The position numbers were made by a program, and so were the translations under genes. Source: Rapana venosa (taxonomy: Eukaryota; Mollusca; Gastropoda; Neogastropoda; Muricidae). Taken from it: DNA of 64,000 nucleotides. This document shows positions 1-11,428 of the stretch, piece by piece. The stretch is from NCBI GenBank assembly GCA_028751875.1, contig CM054134.1, positions 39,922,308 to 39,986,307 of the forward strand, given 5' to 3'. The notes beneath the pieces were generated by a model. That model was not told the origin of the DNA and searched no databases. It saw only the letters and a list, made by a program, of their open reading frames with translations. Numbering within the stretch: the stretch's first letter is position 1; each line of letters opens with the position of its first letter.

Positions 1-19
1 GACATTGTGTGGTGGCAGT

Positions 20-700
20 GCAGGGCAGGGTAAGGCAAGGCAAAATAAGGTAAGGCATAGCATGGCAAAACAAGGTAAAGCATAGCATGGCAAAACAAGG
101 TAAAGCATAGCATGGCAAAACAAGGTAAAGCATAGCATGGCAAAACAAGGTAAAGCATAGCAATGGCAAAACAAGGTAAAGTATAGCATGGCAAAACAAG
201 GTAAAGTATAGCATGGCAAAACAAGGAAAAGCATAGCATGGCAAAACAAGGTAAAGCATAGCATGACAAAACAAGGTAAGGCATAGCATGGCAAAACGAG
301 GTAAAGGATAGCATGGCAAAACAAGGTAAAGCAAAACTCGGTAAGACAAGGCAAAACAAGGTAGGCAAAAAACAAAGTAGGCAAAACAAGGTAAGGCAAA
401 ACAAGGTAAGGCAAAACAAGGTCAAGGCAAAACAAGGTCAAGGCAAAGCAATGTTAAGGCAAAACAAGGTAAGGCAAAGCAAGGTCAAGGCAAAGCAATG
501 TTACGGCAAAACAAGGTAAGGCAAAGCAAGGTCAAGGCAAAGCAAGGTCAAGTAAAGCAAGGTAAGGAAAAGCAATGCAAGCCAAGCCAAAACAAGGTAT
601 GGCAAAGTATGGTAAAGCAAAGTAAGGCAACATAAGGCAACGCAAAGCATGGCAAGGCAAGGCAAGGCAAAACAAGGTAAGGCGAAGCAAGTATGGTAGG
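20..700. repeat. 25-bp minisatellite grading into shorter units
   Basis: Up to about position 310 the unit is 25 bp with the core GGCAAAACAAGGTAAAGCAT, nearly perfect in about ten copies. From 310 to 700 it decays into irregular units of about 15 bp (GGCAAAACAAGGTAA with AGCAAGGTCAA variants). The array is purine-rich on the plus strand and probably continues beyond the left edge. Short open frames here are repeat artefacts. Confidence 0.95.
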
Positions 701-1150
701 GCACAGGGAGTGAGCCTGCTTAAAGAACTGACAGTGACCAGACAAGGCAAGAGGAGGCAAGACAAGACAAGCTGGAGCGGACAAAAGAAGGCAAAGCAAA
801 ATAAGTTTAGGGTCAGCACCATACAGATTATTTTTCCAACTCTGCCATAGTTAGTACCTCTGATCTAAACAGAGGCTTCAGTTAAGTAGCTTGTTTTGTA
901 CTGCATCATCTTCTGTAACATTCCTGTACTGCTGCTGCTGCTACGCCGACTCATTTCAATCTTTTCGCCACAGCCATACCCAGTTTCATTATGTTGCAGC
1001 CTCAGAGTCTGAAGTCTACAGGGAGCTTATCAGGGAGACAAGGGTTTTCTTTTTCTACATTAAAAAAGGGCCTTATATGAAATAATGATCTTGTGTCAGT
1101 GTATCTGTGTAAACAAAGAAGCTTTTTCCTTATTGCAAAGTCTGAAGCAT

Positions 1151-1152
<2 letters not shown>
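701..1152. other. Non-coding stretch, nothing recognised
   Basis: Unique-looking sequence between the left minisatellite and a (GA)n tract. No convincing open frame, SINE or LINE motif was seen. Confidence 0.5.
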
Positions 1153-1218
<66 letters not shown>

Positions 1219-1220
1219 GA
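1153..1220. repeat. (GA)n microsatellite
   Basis: Long GA dinucleotide run with a few single-base breaks (GAGGA). Confidence 0.97.
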
Positions 1221-1252
1221 GAACCTACATTTGTATCTGTACATATAATAGA

Positions 1253-1456
1253 AAGTGTGTGTGTGTATGGTGTGTGTTGTGTGGGGGGGGGGGGGGGGGG
1301 GGGGGGTTGTGTGTGTGTGTGGGTGTACATTTGAATTTTGTCAACTCTGTTAATTGGTATTGGTTGTACGGGTGTGTTGTATGCAAGCGCTTTGATTTGT
1401 ATTGCAAGATACAGCGCTATATAAATTCTATTCATTATTATTTTATCATTATTATC
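1253..1456 (+). mobile_element. 3' end fragment of CR1/Jockey-like LINE
   Basis: Only the 3' untranslated end remains: a GT-rich tract with a 24-bp G run (1283-1306), then CAAGCGCTTTGATTTGT, AGCGCTATATAAATTC and an ATT-rich tail. This matches, segment by segment, the 3' end of the LINE copy at 54598-55845. It abuts the composite SINE that follows. Confidence 0.8.
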
Positions 1457-2347
1457 AATGTCAAGTGGCCTCGGGCCACCAGCCCGAGTGGCCCTTCACT
1501 GTTGCTGGGTCACTTTGGTGATGTTCAGTGGGGCCTGTTCTGGGCTAACACACGCAGGACACCATCTACACAGTCCCTTGCTGACGACAGCAATAATTCG
1601 TTCGCCTAGCCAGACCAAGTGAGACGACCACATGGGGTGATAAAGACCAGTACCTCCCTCCAACGACCTTTCCCGTGAACCTTCAACCTCACAAACTTGG
1701 ACACAAAATCACCACAGGCACGGAAATGTCTGGGGGAACTGAAACTGAGGTCACCATGAGACCAGAGCAACTTCGGATGAGACTATAAACCGAGGCCCCG
1801 TGTTCGAACGCATGAACAACATCTTGCGCACACGTTAAATCCTGTTCCGCTTTTCGAAAGAGTAGGCCATCGTGTGCCGGTGGAAACAGATGTCAAAATT
1901 TACAAAACCGCATACACACGGGGACTTGATGTAAAAAAAGCACATGAGGCTTATTCCATTATCCTCGATATAAAAGAATATAAAAAATATAAAAAATTCC
2001 ATTATTGCATGATGATCGATGATGGTGAGGAAAATAAAATGCTGCTGCTATGGAAGTGCATCGCTTTCAGACTATGTGGCAGAGCTGTACTCGAAGCTTC
2101 GTATCATAATATATCCGGCATCAACCAGGCCCGAGAGATACAGACACCCGCAACGCTCCTAAAATTATATCAGTAATGTGGATGAATCTCGACTGTGTGG
2201 TCCCAGTCTTTTCAAGGAACGCATAGCAAACCCACTCTGGGTAGGAGCCGGCTGGAGTCTGAACAAATCCTATGCCTCTTATGGGATTCGAACCCGCGAC
2301 CCTCCAGTCCGTAGCCCAAGGCACTGACTACTACGTCAAAGTGGCTG
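1457..2347 (-). mobile_element. Composite tRNA-derived SINE, copy 1
   Basis: Read on the minus strand, it begins near 2340 with a tRNA-like head: a perfect B box GGTTCGAATCC, preceded by CTACGGACTGGAGGGTCGC. A body containing GGCTCCTACCCAGAGTGGG follows, then the motif CTTCCATAGCAGCAGCA, then GATCATCATGCAAT, and then a distal block with the TGAGACC/GGTCACCATGAG motif and CTGGGTCACTTTGGTG. The same modules occur in the same order at 27735-28590, 32262-34085 and 37690-39285. The segment that became an 18-copy satellite in the 32-kb copy is single here. A second SINE is inserted at 1771-1998. Confidence 0.8.
1771..1998 (+). mobile_element. Headless SINE-2 nested in composite SINE
   Basis: Begins at CTTCGGATGAGACTATAAAC and contains ACATCTTGCGCACACGTTAA, AGAGTAGGCCAT and TGCCGGTGG, then an A-rich tail. 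No tRNA-like head is present. It interrupts the composite SINE, whose sequence resumes near 2000. Matching copies lie at 5752, 18995, 27930, 44650, 57120 and 58932. Confidence 0.85.
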
Positions 2348-3080
2348 GCTCAGTAAAGTAGCTTTGATTCAAACCAGTTTTTCTCTTTTTGTGTTGGACA
2401 TGTTATGCGAGTTCAAGGACAAGGCCTACAAAGTGTGTACAACTGTACCATGAACATTCTTTCCACAACAAAGCAAATAAATGCCGATTTTATCAGTACC
2501 AATAACACATCCTCCTGTCACTGACCTTGGAAAGGAAAGTGAAGGGGGGTCGGGAGACTCACAGGTTATAGGGTATCATCAGATGCAGTCCGGGTGGGGA
2601 TGATTATGAAGGAGGGGAGAGAGCTTGTCCTGTCCACTTTGACCCAGGCCGGATCCTGACCTTTTCCTGGCTGTCAGCATCACCGTGGATGGATTGGGGT
2701 TGATGAATTGAAGGGTTGGGGGTGGGGGTGACAAAAAGTGAGGGAGGAGGGGGTGGTGGTGGATTTGTTGGTGGAAAACGGTGGACGAAGGATACAGTGA
2801 TGCACAGGGGTGTCTTATCATTGACGAGAGCCAGTCATGGAGGCTTCATCAGAAAACAGGGTACAGTTGTTTTTTTTTTGTATAGTATAATTGAATGCGT
2901 GCATAAAGGCGAAAAATGTTCTGTTTTTGCAATGTTTTCTGGAAAAAGCCCAAAGATAATTGGAGATGTGGATTATCTTTTTTTGGTCTAATGTGATTCG
3001 TGAATTCCTAGTTAAGACCTATCGATTTGTGATTATCATTTTGATATGAAAAACAAATCATATTTATAGGTTATTGTTAT
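2348..3080. other. Intergenic stretch, low-complexity GT/GA-rich part
   Basis: No gene recognised. Positions 2540-2790 are G-rich low-complexity sequence; the remainder is unique-looking and A/T-rich. Open frames here lack any recognisable motif. Confidence 0.5.
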
Positions 3081-3104
3081 CCCCCCCCCCTCTCTCTCTC
3101 TCTC
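3081..3104. repeat. C10 plus (TC)n at the 5' junction of a LINE
   Basis: Ten C followed by TC repeats directly abuts the 5' end of the LINE fragment that follows. A second (TC)n lies at that LINE's 3' end. Confidence 0.95.
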
Positions 3105-4672
3105 GCCATGTATCAGAATGTCAAAAGCAGAATAAGATGTGTATCTAAGCTGACGGACATAATATACAGCACCATGGGGGTCAAACAGGGTGATGTATGT
3201 AGCCCTCTTTTGTTTTCTGTTTTCATTAATGAATTAGCCATAGAAGTCATTAATAAGGGTAAACATTGTGCCACTTTCCCCCAAGATTTCACAGATTTGT
3301 TTATTCTTCTGCTTGCTGATGATGTCATCCTGTTATCTGAAACTGTTGTAGGCTTACAGCAGCAGTTGAATAGCTTAAGCAGTGCTGCAACAGCACTTGA
3401 TCTTAAGGTTAATCTGAATAAGAGTAATATTGTTGTATTCAGAAAAGGTGGTTATTTAGCTGCTCACGAAAAATGGCTGTACAATGGAAAAGTCATGCCT
3501 GTGATTAATGTATATAAATATTTAGGAATCTGTTTTTCTAAAAAAGCTTAGTTTCACAACTGCATGTAAAGATCTGGCAAGTTGAGGTAAAAGAAGCTTG
3601 ATACTTGTTTTGAAAAAATTACGATTATTGAATGATAATGCTTTTGACTTGTTCATTAAGATATTTGATGCACAAATACAACCCACTGTGTTATATGGCG
3701 CGGAAATTTGGGGGACTGGATGCAGCTGTAACACATTGTGAATTAGTAAACCTCTTTGCTTTAAAGCAGTTTTTAGGCTTAGATAGACGTACACCTAATG
3801 ATCTTGTTTATAGTGAAACCAATAGATATCCTCTCTCTGTTACTGCTGCTGTAAGATGCATTAGATATTGGATTAAGATTCTGCATATGGATGAGTGCAG
3901 GTTACCTTTTAAGGCTTACAAGATGCTTTATGATCTAGATGTCAAGGGAAAAGCACCTGGGCTTCACAAATACGTACCTGTTTATGTTAACTTGGCTTTG
4001 GATTTGTTTGGCTCAATCAGGGTGTCGGAAATTGTAGAGAGTTTATCAACGTTTTCAGGCAAAGATTGATTGACTGCCGTTGGCAGCAGTGGAGTGGTCA
4101 TATACAAAACAGTGAAAGATTTCATATGTACAGACAGTTTATAGGCTCACACGATGTCAAACCTTATCTAAAGCTTGATATGGACATACATTTGAAAGAA
4201 TTATGTATAAGTTTAGACTTGGTGTATCAGACATGAATGTTCATAAATTTAGATATATACAACATGATGATGATGACCTCAGGTTGCTATGCCCATTATG
4301 TAAGCAAACGGTGGAAGATGAAGTGCATTTTATGCTGTGCTGTCCAGCATTAGAAGATGTAAGACAGAATTACATTCCGGTAAAGTACAGTAGACAGCCT
4401 AGTTTATTTAGATTCTGTCTACTCATGGCATCTAGTCGCCCTGAAATTGTGCACGGCCTTGCTTTATATTTGTGTAAAGCCTTTAGAATAAGAGATATCT
4501 TGGTTTCTTAAGTCATATTTTTTGTAACTGATTTTTATTGTGGTGGTTGTGGTTATACAATAACATTTTGTTTTGTTTTTTGTTTTGGTGTGCTTCCTTA
4601 TTTTTCTCACTAAAATGCTAAGCAGCTCGGCAACCCCCCTTCATGTATGGGCCAATGGCCTTTTTGTGAATA

Positions 4673-4675
<3 letters not shown>
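3105..4675 (+). mobile_element. 5'-truncated LINE reverse transcriptase (broken)
   Basis: Non-LTR retrotransposon remnant. The first open frame (3108-3551) has reverse-transcriptase motifs GVKQGDVCSPLLF, LLADDVILLSE (catalytic DD) and YKYLGI. A second (about 3632-4069) carries the post-palm region, and a third (4203-4511) carries a CCHC-like knuckle starting CPLCK and ending LCCP. The frames are out of register and separated by stops, so the element is dead. It lacks the endonuclease and most of ORF2. The 3' end, TGAATAAATCTTC, runs into (TC)n, and the 5' truncation also sits on (TC)n. The clade is not resolved by eye. Confidence 0.85.

Positions 4676-4711
<36 letters not shown>
4676..4711. 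repeat. (TC)n at LINE 3' end
   Basis: TC run directly following the LINE 3' end. It is either the retrotransposon tail or the target microsatellite. Confidence 0.95.
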
Positions 4712-4713
<2 letters not shown>

Positions 4714-4957
4714 GACGTTGAAACTTATGTTACAGGGTGACGAACGTCTTCATGATGTAAGAGTTATAGAATCATTCCCACAAACGGCGTTCTGCTAGCT
4801 TTGCAATGATCACTGGGAAGTGTTTTTATTTGTATTTCTTGGGAAGGAATGAGAGCAGGTGGGTGGAAGAGGGTGGGGGGATGGTCGTTGGAGGAAGGAG
4901 GGAGGAAGTGTCTAAAATTATAAAGGGTCAGATGACCTAAATGATCATTCAGTACAT

Positions 4958-4958
<1 letters not shown>

Positions 4959-5022
<64 letters not shown>
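4959..5022. repeat. (TC)n microsatellite
   Basis: About 60 bp of nearly perfect TC repeats. The flanks 4712-4958 and 5023-5640 show no recognisable gene. Confidence 0.97.
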
Positions 5023-5025
<3 letters not shown>

Positions 5026-5656
5026 AATCTATTCTTTTCTGTCTTTTCTTCTTCTTTAAAAAAAAAAAAGTTACGATTATTATCATTATTTTTGTGTGCT
5101 AGAAAACACGGAGATCGAAAGAGCAGTGACATTCTTGTGAGGGTCAGCAGAGCTGTACACAGCAAGACAGGGCACAGAGAACAACGTCCACAACGAGGCA
5201 GGCAGACCTGCTGCTGGGCTGGCGGTCACTCAGGGGACAAGGGTGGACAGCTAGCTACCCGCAGGGAAAATGGCTTTTATCCAAGGTCACTGAGGTGAAG
5301 GTATAGGACAAAATCGCCCACCCAAAGCTGAGATAATGACGCCCTTCCCAGCAGTGCCCCTGTTCTGTGCTTTGTGCAAACCCTGTGTTCAATTCTCAGA
5401 TCCCGGTGTGTGTGTATGTGTGTGTGTGTGTGTGTGTTGGGGTGGGGTGGGGGGGGCTTTGATTTGGTCGTAGCTCTGGTTTTTTGACGTGGATCTCTGC
5501 ATTGTCTGTTGTCAGATGAAATGGGCCTTGAAAGGTTACTCCACCTCCGTTCACACAGTTATGGCCCTTGCTCTGTCCTCTTCAGACACACAGGCACAGG
5601 AACAGACACAGACAGATAGACAGGCAGACAGACAGATAAATAGACACACAGACACA

Positions 5657-5662
5657 CTCTCA

Positions 5663-5751
<89 letters not shown>
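5657..5751. repeat. Compound (TC)n-(CA)n microsatellite
   Basis: TC repeats (5657-5711) change to CA repeats (5712-5751), which abut the SINE-2 5' end without any intervening base. A degenerate CAGACAGA tract precedes it (5585-5655). Confidence 0.97.
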
Positions 5752-5754
<3 letters not shown>

Positions 5755-5983
5755 CGGATGAGACTATAAACCGAGGCCCAGTGTGCGAACGCACGCAGAA
5801 CATCTTGCGCACACGTTAAATCCTGTTCCGCTTTTCGTAAGAGTAGGCCATTGTTGTGTGCCGGTGGGAACAGATGACAGAATTCACAAATTCGCATACA
5901 CACAGGGACTGGATGTAAAAAAGAAGCACATAAGTGCTTATTCCATTATCCTCGATATAAAAGAATAAAATAAAATAAAATAA
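5752..5983 (+). mobile_element. Headless SINE-2
   Basis: Starts at CTTCGGATGAGACTATAAAC immediately after (CA)n. It includes the full core and 3' region (GGGACTGGATG, AAGTGCTTATTCCATTATCC, GATATAAAAGAATAAAATAA) and ends in an AAAAT-rich tail. It has no tRNA-like head. Confidence 0.88.
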
Positions 5984-7084
5984 GTTTTAAAAAACCACAC
6001 ACACACATTGCGCTATTTGGTATTAACACAGGCAGTAGTCGGCGATGTCCTGCTTTTGATAGAGTCTACCGACCCAGCTACCGACTGTGACAGCTCCCCC
6101 TGTTGTCCTCTGACTATCTGACTATGTGGGTGTAACAGACGGGACCCGGGTGTGCTGCAACTGATAGAGACGAACCTTTTCAGAACAGAAGCCTTCACAT
6201 GTCTCAAATAACTGCCTTCATAGTGGACCAAAACGGTCGCATACCCAAAATCCCAATACAGGTGAGCCTGGGAACTCTAGTCAAAGAACAGGGAAAAAGA
6301 TAATAAAAATAAAAACCGCCCTCTTCCCTGCTATACACAATGAGAACTATTGAAAATAAAAGAAAGACATAACATTGGGGGGGGGGGGGGGGGATCAATT
6401 GGAACCCCCCCCCCCCCCCCACACACACACACAATTTAGCTCTGTAAAATAAACCAGCAAATTCTTTGCTTTAATCTTAAATGACAGATTAGACAAAATC
6501 AATTATGCACAAGCACATTTGTTTTGTTGAGAAAAAAGAAATCATTGGGTAATTTGCTAAAAAAAAGAAAAAAAGGACAAAATGCAAAAGAAGACAGAGT
6601 CAAAAAGAATCAACATTGCCTCCCCCCAAAAAACAACACAAACAAAAAACCACCCCCCAAAGCTCCCGAACACCAAACCTAAACAAAACGAAAACAATCA
6701 AAAAACTGCCCCCCCCCCCTCCCAAAAAAAAAAAGAAAAAAAAAGGTGAAATTCCAGTGACACTTCTGGAAGGTTTAAGCCGACACATTGCTTTGAGAAC
6801 AAACAAAGGAGGAAGACGAGAAAATATCCATTATGTCCAAAGTTAATTATGCAAAAAAGAGGAATAAAATAAGTAGCCTGAAAAAAGGGCATGGATCCTA
6901 ATTTCCAAGGGAAGCAGAATCACTCATCATGCATTCTTTCTCAATCATATTCTGTTCTTTTTTTCCCTTGATACATGGCACAGAAAAAGCCTAAGAAAAC
7001 CCCCCAACACCTTCACACGCTAAAAGCTAAGATTAATGATTAGTCGTGTGGTGACATTGATGGATCTTTGTCATTCTCACAAAA
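5984..7084. other. A-rich intergenic stretch with G/C hairpin potential
   Basis: No gene seen. A 17-bp G run (6377-6393) and a 16-bp C run (6405-6420) face each other across an 11-bp spacer and could form a hairpin. A second C/A homopolymer patch lies at 6710-6745. The rest is A-rich and unique-looking. Confidence 0.6.
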
Positions 7085-7640
7085 ATACAAACACGAAATG
7101 GCTGGATTTCAGTCACTGCCCATGCAATACGGGAAAGTGAGATTGCTGAATCCGTGGACTCATGCAATATAGAACAGTGAGATTACTGGATCTGTTGACT
7201 AATCATGCAATAAAGAACAGTGAGATTGCTGGATCTGTTGACTAATCATGCAATAAAGAATTGTGAGATTGCTGGATCTGTTGACTAATCATGCAATAAT
7301 TATAGAACAGTGAGATTGCTGGATCTGTGGACTCATCATGCAATAATTATAGAACAGCGAGATTGCTGGATCTGTGGACTCATCATGCAATAATTATAGA
7401 ACAGTGAGATTGCTGGATCTGTCGACTCATCATGCAATAATTATAGAACAGTGAGATTACTGGATCTGTGGACTCATCATGCAATAATTATAGAACAGTG
7501 AGATTGCTGGATCTGTCGACTAATCATGCAATAAATATAGAACAGTGAGATTACTGGATCTGTGGACTCATCATGCAACAATTATAGGATAGTGAGATTG
7601 CTGTGTCTGTGGACTCATGCAATATAGGACAGTGAGACGT
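7085..7640. repeat. 47-bp minisatellite
   Basis: About 12 units with period 47 bp (43-bp variants at the left end). Core: GAACAGTGAGATTGCTGGAT followed by CTGTGGACTCATCATGCAAT. Variation is mainly a 4-base ATTA indel and G/T/C changes in the GTGGACTC segment. Confidence 0.93.
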
Positions 7641-7800
7641 TTGGGTATAAGCATTCGTTATGTCCCCCCACCCCCACCCCGAAAAAAAAAGAAAGAACAA
7701 AACATAGCAAATGTAAATCTTAAGCAAAATCAAAGAAAACAAAAAACCTCTTACAAGTATTTTGAATCTATGGCACCCTTATGCAATGAAGGACAGGAGA

Positions 7801-7802
<2 letters not shown>

Positions 7803-7876
<74 letters not shown>
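7803..7876. repeat. (GA)n microsatellite
   Basis: GA dinucleotide run with one interruption. Glu/Arg repeat frames across it are artefacts. Confidence 0.97.
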
Positions 7877-7877
<1 letters not shown>

Positions 7878-8213
7878 TGTCCCTGTGTCTATGTCTACGT
7901 CTATATTCGTGCTAAGATGTGTGTACACGTATGTATACATTTGTACACTTTCTGACCATTCTACCATTGTCTATAATTTCATTTCAGATCCATCTAGCAG
8001 CCAGAGCCAAAGTGTGGAGAACGCCACAGCAGGCGACTTGCGCACTTCCAGTACAGCGAGTTCCATCCGTTATTAGCAGCGCCACGGTGAAAGAAGCAGC
8101 AGTACCGCAGGCTGGGATGAGGGGACCGTGGGCGGGAGTGGGAAAGCGGGTGGAGTTTTCTGCCCGGGGCCAGACAATGTCAGCACGACAGATGGTGGCC
8201 ATTTTCTCCGCTC

Positions 8214-8216
8214 TGC

Positions 8217-8269
<53 letters not shown>

Positions 8270-8279
8270 GCTACTGCTA

Positions 8280-8311
<32 letters not shown>

Positions 8312-8325
8312 GCTACTGCTGCTGC
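8214..8325. repeat. (GCT)n trinucleotide repeat
   Basis: About 37 GCT/ACT triplets with scattered GCTACT interruptions. It reads as poly-Ala, poly-Leu or poly-Cys on the plus strand and poly-Ser on the minus. The preceding 130 bp (8080-8213) is GC-rich and stop-poor, and a TTTCATTTCAG acceptor-like site lies at about 7978-7988, so a host exon is conceivable but unsupported. The repeat ends next to the SINE at 8336. Confidence 0.9.
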
Positions 8326-8335
8326 CTGGTACACT

Positions 8336-8765
8336 GTCGACTGGTGGTCTAGTGGTAACGCACCACCTACCTAGAAAGCGAAAAGTCCGCGTTGGAAGTG
8401 TGCGGGTAGTTTGAATCCCGTTTGGGCCAGAAACTTTTCCCTCATCCATTAGACCATGACTGGTGGTTTGGGTGCTAGTCTTTCGGATGAGACGATAAAC
8501 CGAGGTCTCGCGTGTTACACATAATTATTTACCGCACGTAAAAGAACCCAGGGCAACAAGAGGGTTGTCCCTAGGAAAATTATGTTGAAAAAAGCCACTC
8601 TGATAGGGAAACAAATACAGTTGTAGACAGGAAAAAGAAAAAAAAAAGGGTGGCGCTGCTCTTGTGGCGACACGCTCTCCCCGGGGAGAGCAGCCCGAAT
8701 TTTACACAGAGAAATCTGCCGTGACTTAAAGTGGTATACAATACAATACAACACAATACAATACT
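8336..8765 (+). mobile_element. Full-length tRNA-derived SINE-1
   Basis: The tRNA-like head has A box TGGTCTAGTGG and B-box-like GTTTGAATCCC. Next comes the core GGATGAGACGATAAACCGAG, then GCACGTAAAAGAACCCAGGG, AGGGTTGTCC and GGGTGGCGCTGCTC, the inverted motif CTCTCCCCGGGGAGAG, GCAGCCCGAATTTTACACAG, and an (ATACA)n-like tail (about 8737-8764). It is transcribed by RNA polymerase III in principle and would need LINE machinery to move. This is the best-preserved copy of the family in the window. Confidence 0.9.
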
Positions 8766-9395
8766 GTGTAGGTTGTCTATAAGGCACGGTGTCCTCTCCG
8801 CTCTGAATACAACTGCCAACTGCAGAGACAAAGACACTGTCTGATGTGTGGTTTAAGTGTTGATCATGGATTTGTGAAGTGTGAGGTTTTATTTGTCAGT
8901 ATCAAAGGATGCATTTGACAAAAGTTTGATTATTTGGTGACTTTTTATCATACAATTATTCGTGACATTCACTGCTACCCTAGCCAAACTATAACCCTAT
9001 GACAAAGTGATATTGATTCAATGACCCTTGAGAATGAAATGAAATGTTTATTGTTTCAGCTATGAAAAATTATTAACGAGAGCGTTGCTTATGTAATGAC
9101 ACTTGTTTTTTAAAAAAAAATAGATGAGGAGTACTATTTCAAGTGTTACAATTAGAAAGCTGCTTAAAAAGTAACAAACAAACACCACAATAAGACCACA
9201 CAAAAAAAACACCGAAACAAAACAACTAAAGTAAGCACGATTCCTGCGGACCATTCAAGTTCATTATCACCTTTTCTTGACAGTCTCCTGAAAGCTGTGC
9301 TATCTTATGGCAGGTGCATTTTTTTCAGAGAGACTGCGACATACATCACCTTTTCTCTTCTCCCTTGTTTCCACACACAGCTCTTGAAACTGTTG
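8766..9395. other. A/T-rich intergenic stretch
   Basis: No gene or repeat family recognised between the SINE and the large minisatellite. Confidence 0.5.
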
Positions 9396-11116
9396 ACAGG
9401 CAGCATCAGAGGAGTGGCTGTATGTAGACAGCATCAGAGGACTGGCTGTAGACAGACAGCATCAGAGGACTGGCTGCATGTAGACAGACAGCATCAGAGG
9501 ACTGGCTGCATGTAGACAGACAGCATCAGAGGACTGGCTGTATGTAGACAGCATCAGAGGACTGGCTGCATGTAGACAGACAGCATCAGAGGACTGGCTG
9601 TATGTAGGCAGCATGAGGGGGCTGGCTGTATGTAGACAGCATCAGATGACTGGCTGTATGTAGACAGCATCAGAGGACTGGCTGTATGTAGACAGACAGC
9701 ATCAGAGGACTGGCTGCATGTAGACAGACAGCATCAGAGGACTGGCTGTATGTAGACAGCATCAGAGGACTGGTTGTATGTAGACAGAGAACAGCATCAG
9801 AGGACAGGCTGTATGTAGACAGAGAACAGCATCAGAGGACAGGCTGTATGTAGACAGAGAACAGCATCAGAGGACAGGCTGTATGTAGACAGAGAACAGC
9901 ATCAGAGGACTGGCTGTATGTAGACAGAGAATAGCATCAGAGGACTGGTTGTATGTAGACAGAGAACAGCATCAGAGGACTGGCTGTATGTAGACAGAGA
10001 ACAGCAGCAGAGGACTGCCTGTATGTAGACAGGCAGCATCAGAGGACTGCCTGTATGTAGACAGCATCAGAGGACAGGCTGTATGTAGACAGAGAACAGC
10101 AGCAGAGGACTGCCTGTATGTAGACAGAGAACAGCATCAGAGGACTGGTTGTATGTAGACAGCATCAGAGGACTGGCTGTATGTAGACAGGCAGCATCAG
10201 AGGACTGCCTGTATGTAGACAGCATCAGAGGACAGGCTGTATGTAGACAGAGAACAGCGTCAGAGGACTGGCTGTATGTAGACAGAGAACAGCATCAGAG
10301 GACAGGCTGTATGTAGACAGAGAACAGCATCAGAGGACTGGCTGTATGTAGACAGAGAACAGCATCAGAGGACTGGTTGTATGTAGACAGAGAACAGCAT
10401 CAGAGGACTGGCTGTATGTAGACAGAACAGCAGCAGAGGACTGCCTGTATGTAGACAGGCAGCATCAGAGGACTGCCTGTATGTAGACAGCATCAGAGGA
10501 CTGGCTGTATGTAGACAGAGAACAGCAGCAGAGGACTGCCTGTATGTAGACAGAGAACAGCATCAGAGGACTGGTTGTATGTAGACAGCATCAGAGGACT
10601 GGCTGTATGTAGACAGCATCAAAGGAATGGCTGTATGTATACAGACAGCATCAGAGGACTGGCTGTATGTAGACAGGCAGCATCAGAGGACTGGCTGTAT
10701 GTAGACAGCATCAGAGGACTGGCTGTATGTAGACAGAGAACAGCATCAGAGGACTGGCTGTATGTAGACAGAGAACAGCATCAGAGGACTGGTTGTATGT
10801 AGACAGCATCAGAGGACTGGCTGTATGTAGACAGCATCAGAGGACTGGCTGTATGTAGACAGCATAAGAGGACTGGCTGTATGTAGACAGCATCAGAGGA
10901 CTGGCTGTATGTAGACAGACAGCATCAGAGGACAGGCTGTATGTAGACAGACAGCATCAGAGGACTGGCTGTATGTAGACAGACAGCATCGGAGGACTGG
11001 CTGTATGTAGACAGACAGCATCGGAGGACTGGCTGTATGTAGACAGACAGCATCAGAGGACTGGCTGTATGTAGACAGACAGCATCAGAGGACTGGCTGT
11101 ATGTAGACAGACAGCA
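9396..11116. repeat. Minisatellite, left block (TATGTAGACAG type)
   Basis: About 50 units built on CAGCATCAGAGGACTGGCTG followed by TATGTAGACAG, with length variants adding ACAG or GAGAACAG. Longer higher-order cycles repeat around 9780-10600. The fixed TATGTAGACAG end separates this block from the right block. Open frames through it (Cys-Arg-Gln-His-rich) are repeat artefacts. Confidence 0.96.
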
Positions 11117-11365
11117 TTTTTTCTTTTTTTCCCCTTCTTTTTTCATTTTATACCACTGTAAGTCACGAGATTTCTCTGCGTGAAATTCGGGCTGCTCTCC
11201 CCGGGGAGAGCGCGTCGCCATGAGAGCAGCCCCACCCTTTTTGTGTTTTTGTCTGCAACTGTATTTGTTTCCTTATCAGAGTGGCCTTTTCCTGAGAATT
11301 TTGCCCGGGACAACTCTCTTGTTGCCGTGGGTTCTTTACGTGCGCTAAATAATTTTGTGTAACAC

Positions 11366-11396
<31 letters not shown>

Positions 11397-11428
11397 ACAC
11401 TAGCGCCCAGACCACCAATCATGGTCTA
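11117..11428 (-). mobile_element. 5'-truncated SINE-1 inside the minisatellite
   Basis: On the minus strand it matches SINE-1 from ATTGGTGGTCTGGGCG through AGATGAGACGATAAACCGAG, CGTAAAGAACCCACGGCAAC, CTCTCCCCGGGGAGAG and GCAGCCCGAATTTCACGCAG, ending in an A-rich tail (the T-rich stretch at 11117-11155). The tRNA head is missing. It lies between two minisatellite blocks whose unit sequences differ. Confidence 0.9.

Noticed and set aside
313..822. Open frames on both strands across the left repeat
   Set aside because: They are Lys/Gln- or Leu/Cys-rich readings of the 25-bp and 15-bp minisatellite, with no start context or domain.
1085..1609. 174-codon plus-strand frame
   Set aside because: Composed of (GA)n, the poly(G)/GT tract, a LINE tail and SINE sequence; not a gene.
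8336..8420. tRNA gene
   Set aside because: A and B boxes are present but no cloverleaf is maintained, and a SINE body follows; the same applies to the heads at 32271, 2200-2340, 19020 and 42060-42116.
8128..8449. Poly-Ala, poly-Cys, poly-Leu and poly-Ser proteins
   Set aside because: All are different frames of one (GCT)n repeat; no gene evidence beyond an open frame.
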